Assembly: GCF_036785885.1 (NCBI RefSeq)
Contig: NC_092329.1
Coordinates: forward strand, 9,548,001 to 9,612,000
Direction: 5' to 3'
Length of the DNA stretch: 64,000 bases
Source of the DNA: Coffea arabica
Taxonomy: Eukaryota; Streptophyta; Magnoliopsida; Gentianales; Rubiaceae
In this document: positions 34,307 to 46,100 of the stretch, one piece after another
Layout: each line of letters opens with the position of its first letter
Numbering within the stretch: the first letter of the stretch is position 1
The notes under the pieces: model-generated
The model's input: the letters and a program-made list of their open reading frames with translations, nothing else
Database searches by the model: none
Told to the model about the DNA's origin: nothing
Program-made: the position numbers and the translations under genes

Positions 34307-36154
34307 GGGATAATTACAGAAACCTCCCCTGAAATTTCTGACATTTGCACTGACCTCCCCTATCAATTTTGAAATTGCATTAACCTCCCCTAGAAAAAGT
34401 TGGAACTAATTTAAAAGGTAAAATGTGTGAATTACTAGAGTACCCCTATTGGATTTGACTTTACCAGGTGAAGGGTTTGAGTACTTTCATCAAAACCAAC
34501 GTTTAATTTGTTAAATAAATTAAACTAATCAAACTATTTCTGCATAGTTAAATTAATTAACTAATTATCTAATTAACTAATTTCTATTTTATCTAACTAA
34601 CTAATTATCTAATTAACTAATTAACTAATCAAACTATTTCTTCATAGCTAAACTAATAACTAATTATCTAATTGTTAATAGTTATTAACTAATCAAACTA
34701 TTTCTGCATAGTTAAACTAATTAACTATTAACTAATTATCTAATTAACTATTAACTAATTAACTAATTAATTAACTAATTAACTAATTAACTAATTTCTA
34801 TTTATCTAATTAACTAAAGCTGTTGTCTGTCCGAAACTAACAAACTATTTACATGTTAACTAATTAACTGCTTAACTAATTAACTAACTAATTATCTAAT
34901 TAATTAACTAATTAACTAATTTCTATTTATCTAATTAACTAAAGCTGTTGTCTGTCCGAAACTAACAAACTATTTACATGTTAAACTAATTAACTGCTTA
35001 ACTAATTAACTAACTAATTATCTAATTAATTAACTAATTAACTAATTTTTGTTTATCTAATTAACTAATTGTCTAATTATCTAATTAACTGAAGCTGTTG
35101 CCTATCTGAAACTAATAAACTATTTGCATGTTAAACTAATTAACTAATTAACTGCTTAACTAATTAACTAACTAATTATCTAATTAATTAATTAACTAAT
35201 TAACTAATTTCTATTTATCTAATTATCTAATTAACTAATTAACTAAAACTGTTGTTTGTCTGAAACTAACAAACTATTTGCATGTTAAACTAATTAACTA
35301 ATTAACTGCATAACTAATTAACTAACTAACTGATTAACAGACTATTTGCATGTTAAACTATATGCAGTACGCATTACTTATTTAAAGTATCGGCTCTTTA
35401 TGGGTATTTTACTTTCAAACATTTAATTTATGATAAAAATATCAATATTTGTAAGTAAAATTCAAAAAGTGTTACAAAAAATATCAATATTCTTACTTTC
35501 AAATATTTAATTTATGGCCCTATGCTCCTCCCTTTTTGTAAGAATATTACTGTAACACTTTTTGAATTTTACTTACAAACATTGATATTTTTATCATAAA
35601 TTAAATGTTTGAAAGTAAACTACTCATAAAGAGCCGATACTTTAAATAGGTAATGCGTACTGCATATAGTTTAACATGCAAATAATCTGTTAATCAGTTA
35701 GTTAGTTAATTAGTTAAGCAGTTAATTAGTTTAACATGCAAATAGTTTGTTAGTTTCAGACAGACAACAGATTTAGTTAATTAGATAATTAGTTAATTAG
35801 TAAATTAGATAAATAGAAAAGTTAATTAGTTAATTAATTAATTCGATAATTAGTTAATTAGTTAATAGTTAATTAGATAATTAGTTAATAGCTAATTAGC
35901 TTAACTATTAACTAATTAGATAATTAATTAAGCAATTGTCAAGCAAATAATAATTGTCAAGCAAGATGAGGGCAAAATTGGAAGAAATGTTTTATCTCAC
36001 TTCTACAAATAATTTTTTCCTGGGACATCAAGCTGTCAGGGAGGTTTCTGCAACGAATTGTTACTGTTCAAGGGAGGTGAATGCAATTTCTAAACCTAGA
36101 GGGGAGGTCAGTGCAAATGTCAGAAATCTGAGGGGAGGTTTCTGCAATTATTCC
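34307..36154 (+). mobile_element. Non-autonomous MULE, copy B
   Basis: The element is 1848 bp with 9-bp duplication TTTAAACAA (34298-34306 and 36155-36163) and ends GGGATAATTACAGAAACC and the inverse of GGAATAATTGCAG. Its architecture is the same as copy A: TTAACTAA array (about 34500-35340), central palindrome (about 35337-35690), then an inverted array. It inserted next to the acceptor of the peroxidase pseudogene exon at 36198. The paralogous empty site is about 29350. Confidence 0.92.
35337..35690 (+). repeat. Central palindrome of MULE B
   Basis: The arms contain GCAGTACGCATTACTTATTT and its inverse AAATAGGTAATGCGTACTGC, plus TTTGTAAGTAAAATTC and its inverse. Arms are about 150 bp around a spacer near 35515-35540. 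Confidence 0.85.
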
Positions 36155-36197
36155 TTTAAACAACAATATTATGTACCTTTTTGGAAAACTTTTCCAG

Positions 36198-37146
36198 GGA
36201 TGTGATGCATCAATTCTGTCAGACAACAACAATTGTATAGAAACAATTAAAAAGATAGTCATCCCAAACTAGACACTAAAGAGATTCGAAATTATAGATA
36301 TGCTAAAGAAGCAATAGAAAACAAATGTCCTTGAGTGGTCTTATGTTTGGATTTGTTAATCTTAGCAAGCAAGGATGCAATTAGTTTGGTTTGAATAGTT
36401 TGCTGAGCTTTTTATGTGTTGGTTACAAATTTTTTACTCTCTAGTCCACGTTGCACTCTTTTTTGATTATGTTATAGGAGTTTTCCTACCTTGTTATTTT
36501 CCTTTTATTTTGCTGGTCCATGCTATCCTGTCTACAGTGGAAGAAAAGATAGTAACAAGACATACTTTAGCAAAGCCTTGGCCGGATCCCAAGCCCCTAT
36601 GGAAATATCAATGAAACACTATAACTGTTTAGACTCGGCGGTTTCAGTATAACAATTGCACTTTTTGGTATAAGTTTGCTGTATTCTCTCATATTTAGAG
36701 GGATAAGAAAGTATCTTATTCACCTTGTTATTCCTTCTTCTTTGCATACGTAGGATGGCATAATATAGGTAAAATAGGCTATTAGTTCATTTTACCTAGG
36801 CTCAGCAATTCCTGGGAGTCAAGGTTGCCTGATTCCACTATGCCGCCTGAGTTTCTTGAAGAAATGAGACTCAAATGTCAAAGTAGTAACACCAATATCA
36901 TGAACGTCAACATTTTTGTGCAATCCAGGGGTGAATTAGCTGCATTGGGCATGAAGTACCTCAAGGGTTTGAGTAGAGTAGAGGTCTTCTCTTTGCTAAT
37001 CAGCAGCTGATGACAAATAACAACACTAGAGAGGTAGTAGAGGAATTCACCTAGGATGATGGTGCCGTATTCAGGGCTGAGTTTGCTAAGATAATGATCA
37101 AAATGTCCAATGTTGCGCTGACTGATTCACAAGGAGGCCAAGTATG
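36198..37146 (+). pseudogene. Class III peroxidase pseudogene, copy 2
   Basis: Exon 2 starts after TTTCCAG with GCDASILSDN, then a FEIIDMLKKQ block and a CP-VVLCLDLLILASKDA block (the family's VVSCADILALA region) interrupted by TAG and TGA stops. A last-exon remnant at about 36810-37146 reads PPEFLEEMRLKCQ, GLLFADQQLMTNNNTREVVEEF and DDGAVFRAEFAKIMIKMSN, needing at least one frameshift and containing stops. These are recognisable heme-peroxidase C-terminal blocks. The proximal-histidine region was not found. It is non-functional. Confidence 0.75.
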
Positions 37147-38950
37147 AGTCAAGTGCTAAGCTGAAATCCTTTTATTATACATAATTCTCTTGCCACATTC
37201 CTTTGTAAACCTTACTATACCGTTGACTTTTGCTAATAATTTAGCTAGGTGGTTCTTGCTATCAAATTTTTTATCATCAGCTTCTTTCATCTCTCACATT
37301 AGAACATTATCAAAACGATTTTTAATTTGTTTGTGCATATGATGCAGGTACTGATCTAACTCCTGTTGGCATCTTTAGGAGAGGTGTTGATTCTACATTT
37401 GTAAGGAGGAAAGATTAACCTCTCTGATGTTTGATGCCATCTCGATATCGTTTGACTAATTTGTGGATTGTTAACGGAGTTTTTGTTTAATATACATGTA
37501 CTTATTTTGAATTATTTTGAGAGATACAAGTTATTTTAATGATTTTAAAGATGGATAATTTCTTGTATGGATTGGTGATGATTTGTCGTTATTTTACAAT
37601 TCTTTAATTGTAATTTTAGGAGCCTTTTTACACATATTTTACTAAGCTAAAAGTACGTTGAGTCCTAAAAGATTTTGGACAATATTCAAGTTAGATAGTT
37701 TACTAAGCCAGTAGGCCTACATAGTTGATGCAAACCAAATCACAACTCCAAGAATGCTCTGCCTGAAAAGAATACTTTAAGTTGATTTTTTGTGTAAACA
37801 AATAGACGGCGGGTGATTTTAAAATCCATTTCTTTCATTTGTGTGATGGTCTATCCTATCCTGAGAGTTCTTAATTGCCTTATATAAGCTTGTTATGCCA
37901 CAGTAATTGTATATATTACCAAATGCATGCACCAGAGTTCATAGATGCATGTTTTGTTCTTGCATGGATGTGAATTAGTATGCAAATGCTTATATCTATA
38001 TTTTGATTTTTTGATAATTCTGATGGCGGAAAGGTTGTCAATTGTCATGATGTATGCAATATGCAGTTACATTTTGGCACGGTGTATCAGAAGATACAGA
38101 TTAGCTTAGGTACTGAGATTCAGGCAAAATCCCACGTATAAGAGCTCTAAGAATAGTTTTGGTCATAATCATTCTATTTTTCGTTTCTCTAAAGTATTAG
38201 ATCCAAAACTTAAGGATTTAACAACTTGATATTCTAAACCAAATGCCACGGTTGATTTTTTTGCTTTTTCTTTTTAATATTTTACCTTGAATTAGAAGTA
38301 GCATTGAGTCCAACATTTTCTTAATCAACCCTATTTTTGTATATTCATGCAAAAATCTTGATTCAATATAGTTTGAAAGTAAAACAAAAGAACTCTTCTC
38401 CTATAAACTGACCAAATATATACCTTATTCATGTGCATGATATGACTTGTCTGGAGGTTACAATTTACAGGAAGATTAAAAGAATAGGGTTTCAAGATTG
38501 GACCGTGGAATAAAACAAAAGATGTTATGATGTCTCCTCAACGTTGTTGTACATATGTTGCAACAGTCAGAAAAGTCCTAATATTTAGGAAAAGGGAAGC
38601 TAAGTTTACATGCCACAAATTTAGTAGAAAGTATACAACTAGAACTATATCCTAATCCTTGTAGGATTAAAGCTTCGTGATTGGATTGGATCAATCTTTA
38701 GGTTTTAGTAATCCAGTTATATGGTGTCCTAATGTTATAAGCACATGCTTTCCTTCCTTTCAGCTGACCCACGGTTTTATTTGTTTGAAGCCATCAATTG
38801 ATGAAAGTAACGCTTTCAATGATGGTTAAAATTACATATTTTATTAAATGACATAAACAAAGACAAGATATGCAAAATATGCTACTCCAATCAAAGTCTA
38901 ATAATACACTTAATTTTTTGTGGAACTATGACCATTAAATACTTGAAATG
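37147..38950. other. Non-coding AT-rich spacer
   Basis: No exon, tRNA or clear repeat boundary is recognised. Open frames are short. Confidence 0.45.
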
Positions 38951-38956
38951 ATAAAT

Positions 38957-39240
38957 GGGGAAAATGCATTTTTCATCCCTAATATGTAAGGTGTTAACCA
39001 ATTTCGTCTCTGAAGTTTCATTCCAAACATATTTCATCGTCATAGTTTTATAATTTTGACCAATTTGGTCCCTAAAGTTTATGTAGAGTACATGTCATCC
39101 TTACAGTTTCATAATTTATACCAATTGAGGACAATTAAATGATTGTTAACCAATTTGGACATAATATCATCATATGTCCCATTAATAATTGTATTATTAA
39201 TACTTAATTTAGTTATTGATTAAATTACAGAAATAACAAG
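38957..39240. repeat. Possible transposon terminus without visible partner
   Basis: The motif GGGGAAAATGCATTTTTCATCCC followed by repeated ACCAATTT-GTC-CT-AAGTTT phrases resembles the ends of many plant DNA transposons. I found no inverted partner or target duplication, so it is probably a fragment. Confidence 0.35.
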
Positions 39241-39499
39241 TGTTTTTGAATATGAAACTATTTCTTTTTTTTTTTTAAATTATGATATGATGTATTTGAA
39301 ATAAAACAAATAGATTGAAAGATAAATAGATGATTGAAAAACATGTACATAATGCAACTATTGGTGCAAAATACACAGCAACTGACAGGTTGTCGAGGCC
39401 TATGCAATAATAAAAAATAAACCTAATTGCCAATTAAAATAGCCAAAACCCGATTCCAAGTACTGGAGCAGGGACTCTAGGTGTACAATGGGTTACTTG

Positions 39500-41170
39500 A
39501 TTCATCCTGTTCCCGAAGAATTTGCTTGATCCGATATACCCGAATGGAATGGTTTTTTCACAAATAATTATTAATTTGTAAACGGGACAAGTAGGGTCGT
39601 ATCCTCAGAAATTGGAGATATTTGTCTTTTTTCAAATCCAAAGTAACACTGGGGATGTTTTTGTATAAACGACGACAATCAAAGGAGTTCAAAGAAAATT
39701 AAATAACTAACTAGAAATTAAATGACAATTCACTAAAATTAGAGTAATGATAATTAAAGGTCTAGTCAAGAAATAACTTCAGCAATGGTTCACCTAATTG
39801 ATCATCGATGCACAAGTAATTTCAATTATTTATTAATAAATAGGTTATAGTTGCCAAACAAGCGATGACAATCAACCCCTCCTTACTGTATCGGTGATTA
39901 AGGTACGTCCAATGATCACTGCTCTAATTGAGAAATAATTCTAGGCACGCCTGTAAGATTTAATTCCCTGATTGCCTTACGTATTAAAGGAGTCATATTC
40001 TAACAAAATAACGTACTATCAGGGTTATTTTAAATTAGCCCTACATACTCTATATGTTTTATGTGTTTATTTGTTTTAATTATGTTTTATATGTTTTATT
40101 TATTTATAATGAGTGTATGATGTCACCACACTAGTCCAATGCTAGTTGTGACTTTTCTCCCTGATTTCTCACTAATCTAATGCTAGTGGGGACTTGCAGA
40201 AATTTGTTAGTTCAATATTAAACCCTTTAAACCGTTTTCGCGCTAGATTCATACCTTGTGTGACCTTTACTACGTCTCATGCATTTTTTCCTATTTTTAG
40301 GTTATTTTCATATTTTTCTACTATTATTCTCATACCCTCTATATGCTTGGACCATATCATTTAGAATTGCATTTCATTTTAGGAAATTAGAAGTAGTTAG
40401 TCCATTTGTTTGACTAGATTAAGAGAATTTATCTTTCGAATATGGAAAATAAGTGAGTATGACTTTTTAGCCTTAGCACGCTGTCACTCCTTTATAAAAA
40501 GAAAAATTGAATCACGAATTTTAGTTTCTCATATCCTTTATATTAAATTCTCCTCTTTTAGGTTATGTATATTTATTTATATATTATAATTTTCTTTTTT
40601 GAGTCTCATCTTTTACATCTTTCGTGACCTTTTCAAAAAATCATTTTTAACCGTTACAATTAATGTGATTGGTACTAATTAAATTTTGAAAAGACATTTC
40701 GACCATCTCGATATCCCTTAGATCTAGACTCGTATCCATATAGAAACATTCAAAATGTGATAAGTTTTATAAGTTAGACTAGGAAAATTTTGGACTAAAT
40801 CTCGCAACTAATCTTGGTTAGGTTGAAAGAGTGTTTTAGATCAAATCATTGCCTTTTCTTTTTTCAAACGTGACTCCCCAACTCTTTTATCTTATTTTTA
40901 AAGACCTGAAGTCGTTTAAAAGTGTTTTATTTATTTTTATTTAAAATATACTTTGGATAATTTGGTATACCTAGATTCGATACCAAGTGACGACTTTTTT
41001 TTTTTAAAAACCCTTTTTAGACTAACATTTTGGGTCCAAACTGTTGCATTATTTAAAGTTCCATTTTAGGCCATTTTTCTTTATTTTCTAAAATAAAAAA
41101 AATTCATTTTTTTAAAACAACTTTTTTATTTTTCAAAAATAGGGTGCGAGAATTGCTTCAGATTTTGCTT
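39500..41170. repeat. Probable remnant of an old LTR retroelement, non-coding
   Basis: Phrases such as GGGTCGTATCCTCAGAAATTGG (about 39594) and the T-rich end with AGTGACGACTTTTTT and AGGGTGCGAGAA (about 40985-41155) are of the kind found in plant gypsy LTR/leader DNA. No coding domain or paired LTR is found. This rests on phrase recognition only. Confidence 0.35.
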
Positions 41171-41801
41171 GAATCAAAGTTTACAACATTGCATTGAATC
41201 CATGGTTTTCATAATTTGTTTTGTTATAATAGTAGAAGAGTAATATGAAGAGTCACTTTTCAAGATATTGCTCCAGTGGGACTTTGTTTTACTGTTTTAA
41301 TTTCTCTATACATTGCAACATCAGAAGCCTACATAGATCCCTTTTACAAGTCCATCTACCAAAGCAAAATTATAGTATGTCATTCTGTTCAAATGACAAA
41401 GACACTTATAGGCTAATGGATTTACCCAGCTTAGCATATACTTGCGCTTCACATGCATGTACAGACGCACAAAAAGGAAACTAATGCAAACAATTGAAGA
41501 TTTTCATGATAAAATGAACCTTCAGATAAATAACAGAAATATGTAAGGAGCAGATAGTATCATAAGCCAAAAAGTCATGAAAGCAAAAAATTGTGGGCGA
41601 TAACAACTAATGGGAAGAAGATACACGTAACAAAGCACTAGGTAAGGAACGAAAGAAGCCGAATTGCTAAAAATAGGCTAAAACCTTGTGGTAATTCAAA
41701 GTACTCCAATTACTACTGTAGTTAACAAAGCATCAACAAGGAAAACTGAAGACCCAAAACTTCTATTGCTGATTTTTTAAAGACTGGAAGAGAAAACGTA
41801 C

Positions 41802-41976
41802 CATCTACTCGACTCACAAACTCCACCAAGGCATATCGACCAACTTTGGGATCGTCAAAGAATTGTATTCCAGTGACCCATCTAGCCCCGTCAAAGTCAT
41901 GGAAAAAACGATAGAGTTCATTGATTGTGGTTTTATCTCCCAAGCAAGAAATGAAGAGGGTCGGAACATCTTCAAA
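41802..41976 (-). pseudogene. Isolated RRM exon (gene fragment)
   Basis: A 175-bp exon bounded by an AG acceptor (ATAG before TTTGAA) and a GT donor (GTACGT) encodes most of an RNA-recognition motif: RNP2-like LFISCL, then INELYRFFHDFDGARWVTGIQFFDD and RNP1-like GRYALVEF. RRMs bind single-stranded RNA. I could not find the following exons on either side. It is either one exon of a gene whose remainder I failed to recognise or a captured fragment. The 5'-UTR-like CT-rich DNA upstream (about 42080-42135, read on the minus strand) leaves a small live gene possible. Confidence 0.5.
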
Positions 41977-42146
41977 CTATCTACTGCTCCTTTTGTTGCA
42001 GTCACTGAATAGGGGATCCTCAATTTCTCGTCGTTCGTTTGATAATCCAAAACAAAAAAAAATTGGGACAAAGGAAATAACCTCGGCACCGAGAGAGAGA
42101 GAGAGTAGTCGAGAAGATGAGGGTCGAATGGTCTAAATATATCTTA

Positions 42147-42803
42147 GGGTCTGTTTGATAACATAAAAAGTGCTGAATTTGAATTTTTTCAGACATTCAG
42201 ATGTTTTGAGTGTTTGATAAATGAAAATCCATTTGCTGAACTTATTAAGTAGTGTTGAACTTGTGTGTATTTTTTTCAGTATAAGAATCCTAACTGAATG
42301 CTTAATTCTGATAAGAATCAATAGAATTATTTCAAATACCTTATCTTATCTACCAAATCTACCCTTATTTATTAATTATGTTCAAAATTCTTATATAACT
42401 AAACAACTTAATATTCTGTATCTAATAATTTTCTATTTCTCTTTTCTCTCTTTTGAATGACTTTCATTTCTTCTCTATACTCCTCATATAATATAATTCA
42501 TCTTTTATATTAGTTTGATTTAAAAATAAATATTGTCATTTTCATACCTAATATTTTTAGCTAATTAAATCATAGGTTCCATTTCTTTTTTTGATGAAAA
42601 ATATAAGGGCAAAATTGTCAAATTTAACTTATTAAGCACTCAGTTATAAATGTTTATCACACAGTATAAATAGGTTTAGTATTAAAATTCAGACATTCAT
42701 GTATCTCTTTTCAGTACTTAAAATTCAATAAATTAATTGTATCAGTATTCAGATTTCAGAATTCAGACTTCAGAATTCAGATTCAGTTTTATCAAACGGA
42801 ACC
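42147..42803 (+). mobile_element. Tourist-like MITE (PIF/Harbinger type)
   Basis: The element is 657 bp, flanked by TTA on both sides (42144-42146 and 42804-42806). The left end is GGGTCTGTTTGATAACAT; the right end read inversely is GGTTCCGTTTGATAAAACT. The interior is AT-rich with inverted CTGAATTC/AATTCAG motifs. A 3-bp TTA/TAA duplication with GGG/TTTGATAA ends fits Tourist elements. Confidence 0.75.
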
Positions 42804-42964
42804 TTAGCAATGGTAAGTGACTGGTGCACCAAGCGGCCTTGGATGCTGAAGCAATCCGGTTCTAGTATCAAGCGTTCAGCTAAATTGGTTGGGCTTTACG
42901 TATTCAGCCCATTCTACCCGAAACCCTAATCCAAAATTCTGCCCCCTCGAGCCTAATCTCCTGC

Positions 42965-42972
42965 TATAAATA
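42965..42972 (+). promoter_or_regulatory. TATA box of the KH-domain gene
   Basis: TATAAATA lies 178 bp before the ATG. A transcription start near 42995 would give a 5' UTR of about 155 nt with an A-rich run (43037-43053) and a CT-rich stretch. Confidence 0.6.
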
Positions 42973-43149
42973 CAGCCACCCACGCGCAAAGGAATTGGTT
43001 TATTACATTTTTGTAACCATTATCTGTCTTCCCCTAAAAAAAAAAAAAAAAAAGAAGAAACTCTCTCTTCTGTGCTAAGATAGTAACGTAAGCTGATATT
43101 TTGAAACCCTAGCTAGGGCTTGGTGGTGGATATTTGACGCTGATCTGAA

Positions 43150-46100
43150 ATGGCGGACGAGGAGGTTATGGTTGCTGCGGCAGGGAGCGGGGTGCAACTT
43201 TCCGACCATGAGAAAAAGCGCAAGCTCGAGGATTTGGAGACCGACGTTCCGGAGCCACTCTCCGGTGTTGACTCGCACGCCAAGGTGGACGCGGATAAGG
43301 ATGGGAATGCAGAGGAGGATGATGAGTTGGCGGACCTCAAACGACAGCGTGTGGAGGATAATGCTGAGAACAACGACCAACCTGCTGGCCTCGGTATGTT
43401 TAGTGCTGAATATAGATGTTAATTGTTTGATATAGGCGTTTAAGTATTGTGCTTGGGAATGTAATTTTTGAGTTTTTGGTGGGAAATTTGTTTCGTTTTT
43501 GGGCTTGTAGCAATTCTGCATGTGTGTTTGTGGCCTTAAACCATTTTGTATTCTAAATATTTAAGTTTTATATATTTATATTTACGTTTGGGCATGAAGA
43601 TACTTGTATCTGGATGTACTGTAAAATTTTTGTTTAGAAAGTACTAAAACATTGCATCTTTATGCAAATGGTAGCCCAAATTCATTGTAAAAAGGATCGG
43701 GAAGATTTGTTATGCTGGTGCCATTTTAATGTATGGGGTGAGCACATGAAACAATTCAACTAAGAACTGATTATGCTTTGAAAATATGATTTAACAGCTT
43801 GTGCAAACATGACGATGGTGAAATTTATTAACAATGTTTTGACTAGTATATTAGTGGGTAATAATGGCTCCACTTTGGTTGGCAGGTCCGGAGAATGGGT
43901 ATGACAAGCCAGAACAGTCTGAAGGAGGGGACGCTGATGAGCAGCCAACAAGTGTGGAAGATAATGCTAAATTGGAGGATGGAGATGGCCAAGAACTAGC
44001 TCTAGAAGCTTCTGCAACAGTCGAAGAACTGGCTCATGGAGATGAACAGAATGGTAATGGTGACCAGCCCTCAGTTGAGAATGAGAGACCTGCAGCTGGA
44101 AATGAAGAAGAGTCCAAGAAGGAAGGTGAGGAGCCTTCTGCAGAAGGTGATGGGTCTATTGTTCAGCAGCAATCCAGTTCTGATGCTGAAACCTCAAAGA
44201 AAATTGAGGTTCCTAATAATAAGGTAGTTTGTTTAATCAGGCCTGTATTGGCTTAATGTCTTTTCTAGAGATGTTCTAGCTATGGTTGCTATTGCTGAAA
44301 GTTTTGTTCATTTTTCACAACCCTGTAGATGCTCCATAAGAAGGAATTTAGGTTTTCTTTTTTAATTATCTTGGGGAGGTTTTTGGCTAGGGGGACTGAG
44401 AGGATAAGAATGTCTCAGCATGTTTCTATTTCTTTTTTTGGCATGCAAGATAGATGGTTTGTGTAGAAAGATGCGTAGTAGTGTTAATATTTAGCTTAAA
44501 CAATGGGAGAGGGAATTTGTACATATAACTTGTTGCTTTAAGTGTGTACTTTAATATCACCATAATATTGGTATCCTTACCTGTCTTATGTTTATCTCTT
44601 ATGGATTTTTCTCTGATGTGGTATAGGTTGGTGTTTTGATTGGCAAGGCTGGGGATACTATTAGGTTTCTGCAATATAATTCAGGTGCTAAAATTCAAAT
44701 TATGAGAGATGCTGATGCTGATCCGCGTGCGGCTACCAGGCCTGTGGAACTAATTGGAACTCTAGATAGCATAAACAAGGCGGAGAAGATGATCAACGAT
44801 GTTATTGCTGAGGTTGCTTTCCTTAAACATTGTTCTGCATTGAGTTGGATGATGTATAACTCATTTGGTTTTATAGTCAGCTCTCTTTTGGATATTTGTA
44901 ATTTAATAACCAAATGTATTGCATTTTCAGGCAGATGCTGGGGGTTCTCCTTCTCTTGTGGCTAGGGGCTTCAGCACTGTGCAGGCTGTAGTTGGAGATC
45001 AAGTTGAGATTCAAGTCCCGAATGAAAAGGTTTTACTTGTGTTGTTGTCTTTCTGTATCTCCAGTCCCTTTGTTTCTCTCTTTTTCTCTCTCTCGGTATA
45101 CTCTAGCTATTCTTATGTTCTCCAGCTGAACTTAATTTTGTATTTTTCTGTTACAGGTTGGCTTAATCATTGGAAAAGGTGGAGAAACTATTAAGAATTT
45201 ACAGACAAAATCTGGAGCTCGTATTCAGGTAGTTATCAAATATTCTATTCTGTAGTATGTGTGAAAAGCCAAGGGAAAGTCTGATGTGAAAGTAATTTTT
45301 CATGAATCTCCTGATGATAAGTTGTTGATGCTGTCCTTTTTGTTTTAGTTGGTTCCCCAGCATCTCCCAGCTGGTGATCAATCCAAAGAAAGGACAGTGC
45401 GAGTTACTGGTGTAATGAAGCAGATTGAAATGGCAAGGGAGATGATCAAAGAAGTCATGAATCAGGTTTGTATTTACTTTGCACTTTTGTTCTCGCACAA
45501 TAGTTTATTGTCCTTTACATCATTTGCATTACTGGATGCAACTTTTGCTGGGTTTGAAGTAATTGTCTGAAGAAACTTGCTTCTTCTTAATCACTAAATC
45601 ACTTTTTGACTTGTGTTACTGCTCAAGTATTAGTTATAAGAAGAAATGTACTCTCAGTTGTGAGGAATATTAGTTGGGTTTATGATGGATTGCCTCTGTA
45701 TGCTTTTCCACCCTCTCCTTTAATTGAGTAAGATTTGGGTAGCTACAGTGTTGTTTCTTTAATCATGGTGTCAGTGCAGTTAACCAGTATATGACTTGGC
45801 TGTGTTGCAACATTACCTCATTGTGTATTGCAAGGATGTTGTGTAGATGGCTGTTTGGCACTCCTATTGATTAGACTTCTGTTTGTTAAAACAACTTCTA
45901 AGCAGAGGATTAGAATGCACAAGTATACAAAATCTTGGTTGTGATGTGAAGATGCATTTTTCTGATTGCTTGTGTGATTGTTATGCTCATGCCACATATG
46001 TATGCTGCCAAGCTTAAACTATTTATTTCAATTTCAGTTTTCTGTTTGAGCCTGAAGTTTCCATGAAGAGCATTGTTATGTTTAGAAACTCAAGTTATGG

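Noticed and set aside
31555..35340. CRISPR-like or telomere-like array
   Set aside because: Units are an 8-bp TTAACTAA minisatellite with no unique spacers of regular length, inside MULE TIRs in a plant nuclear sequence; the unit is not the plant telomere repeat.
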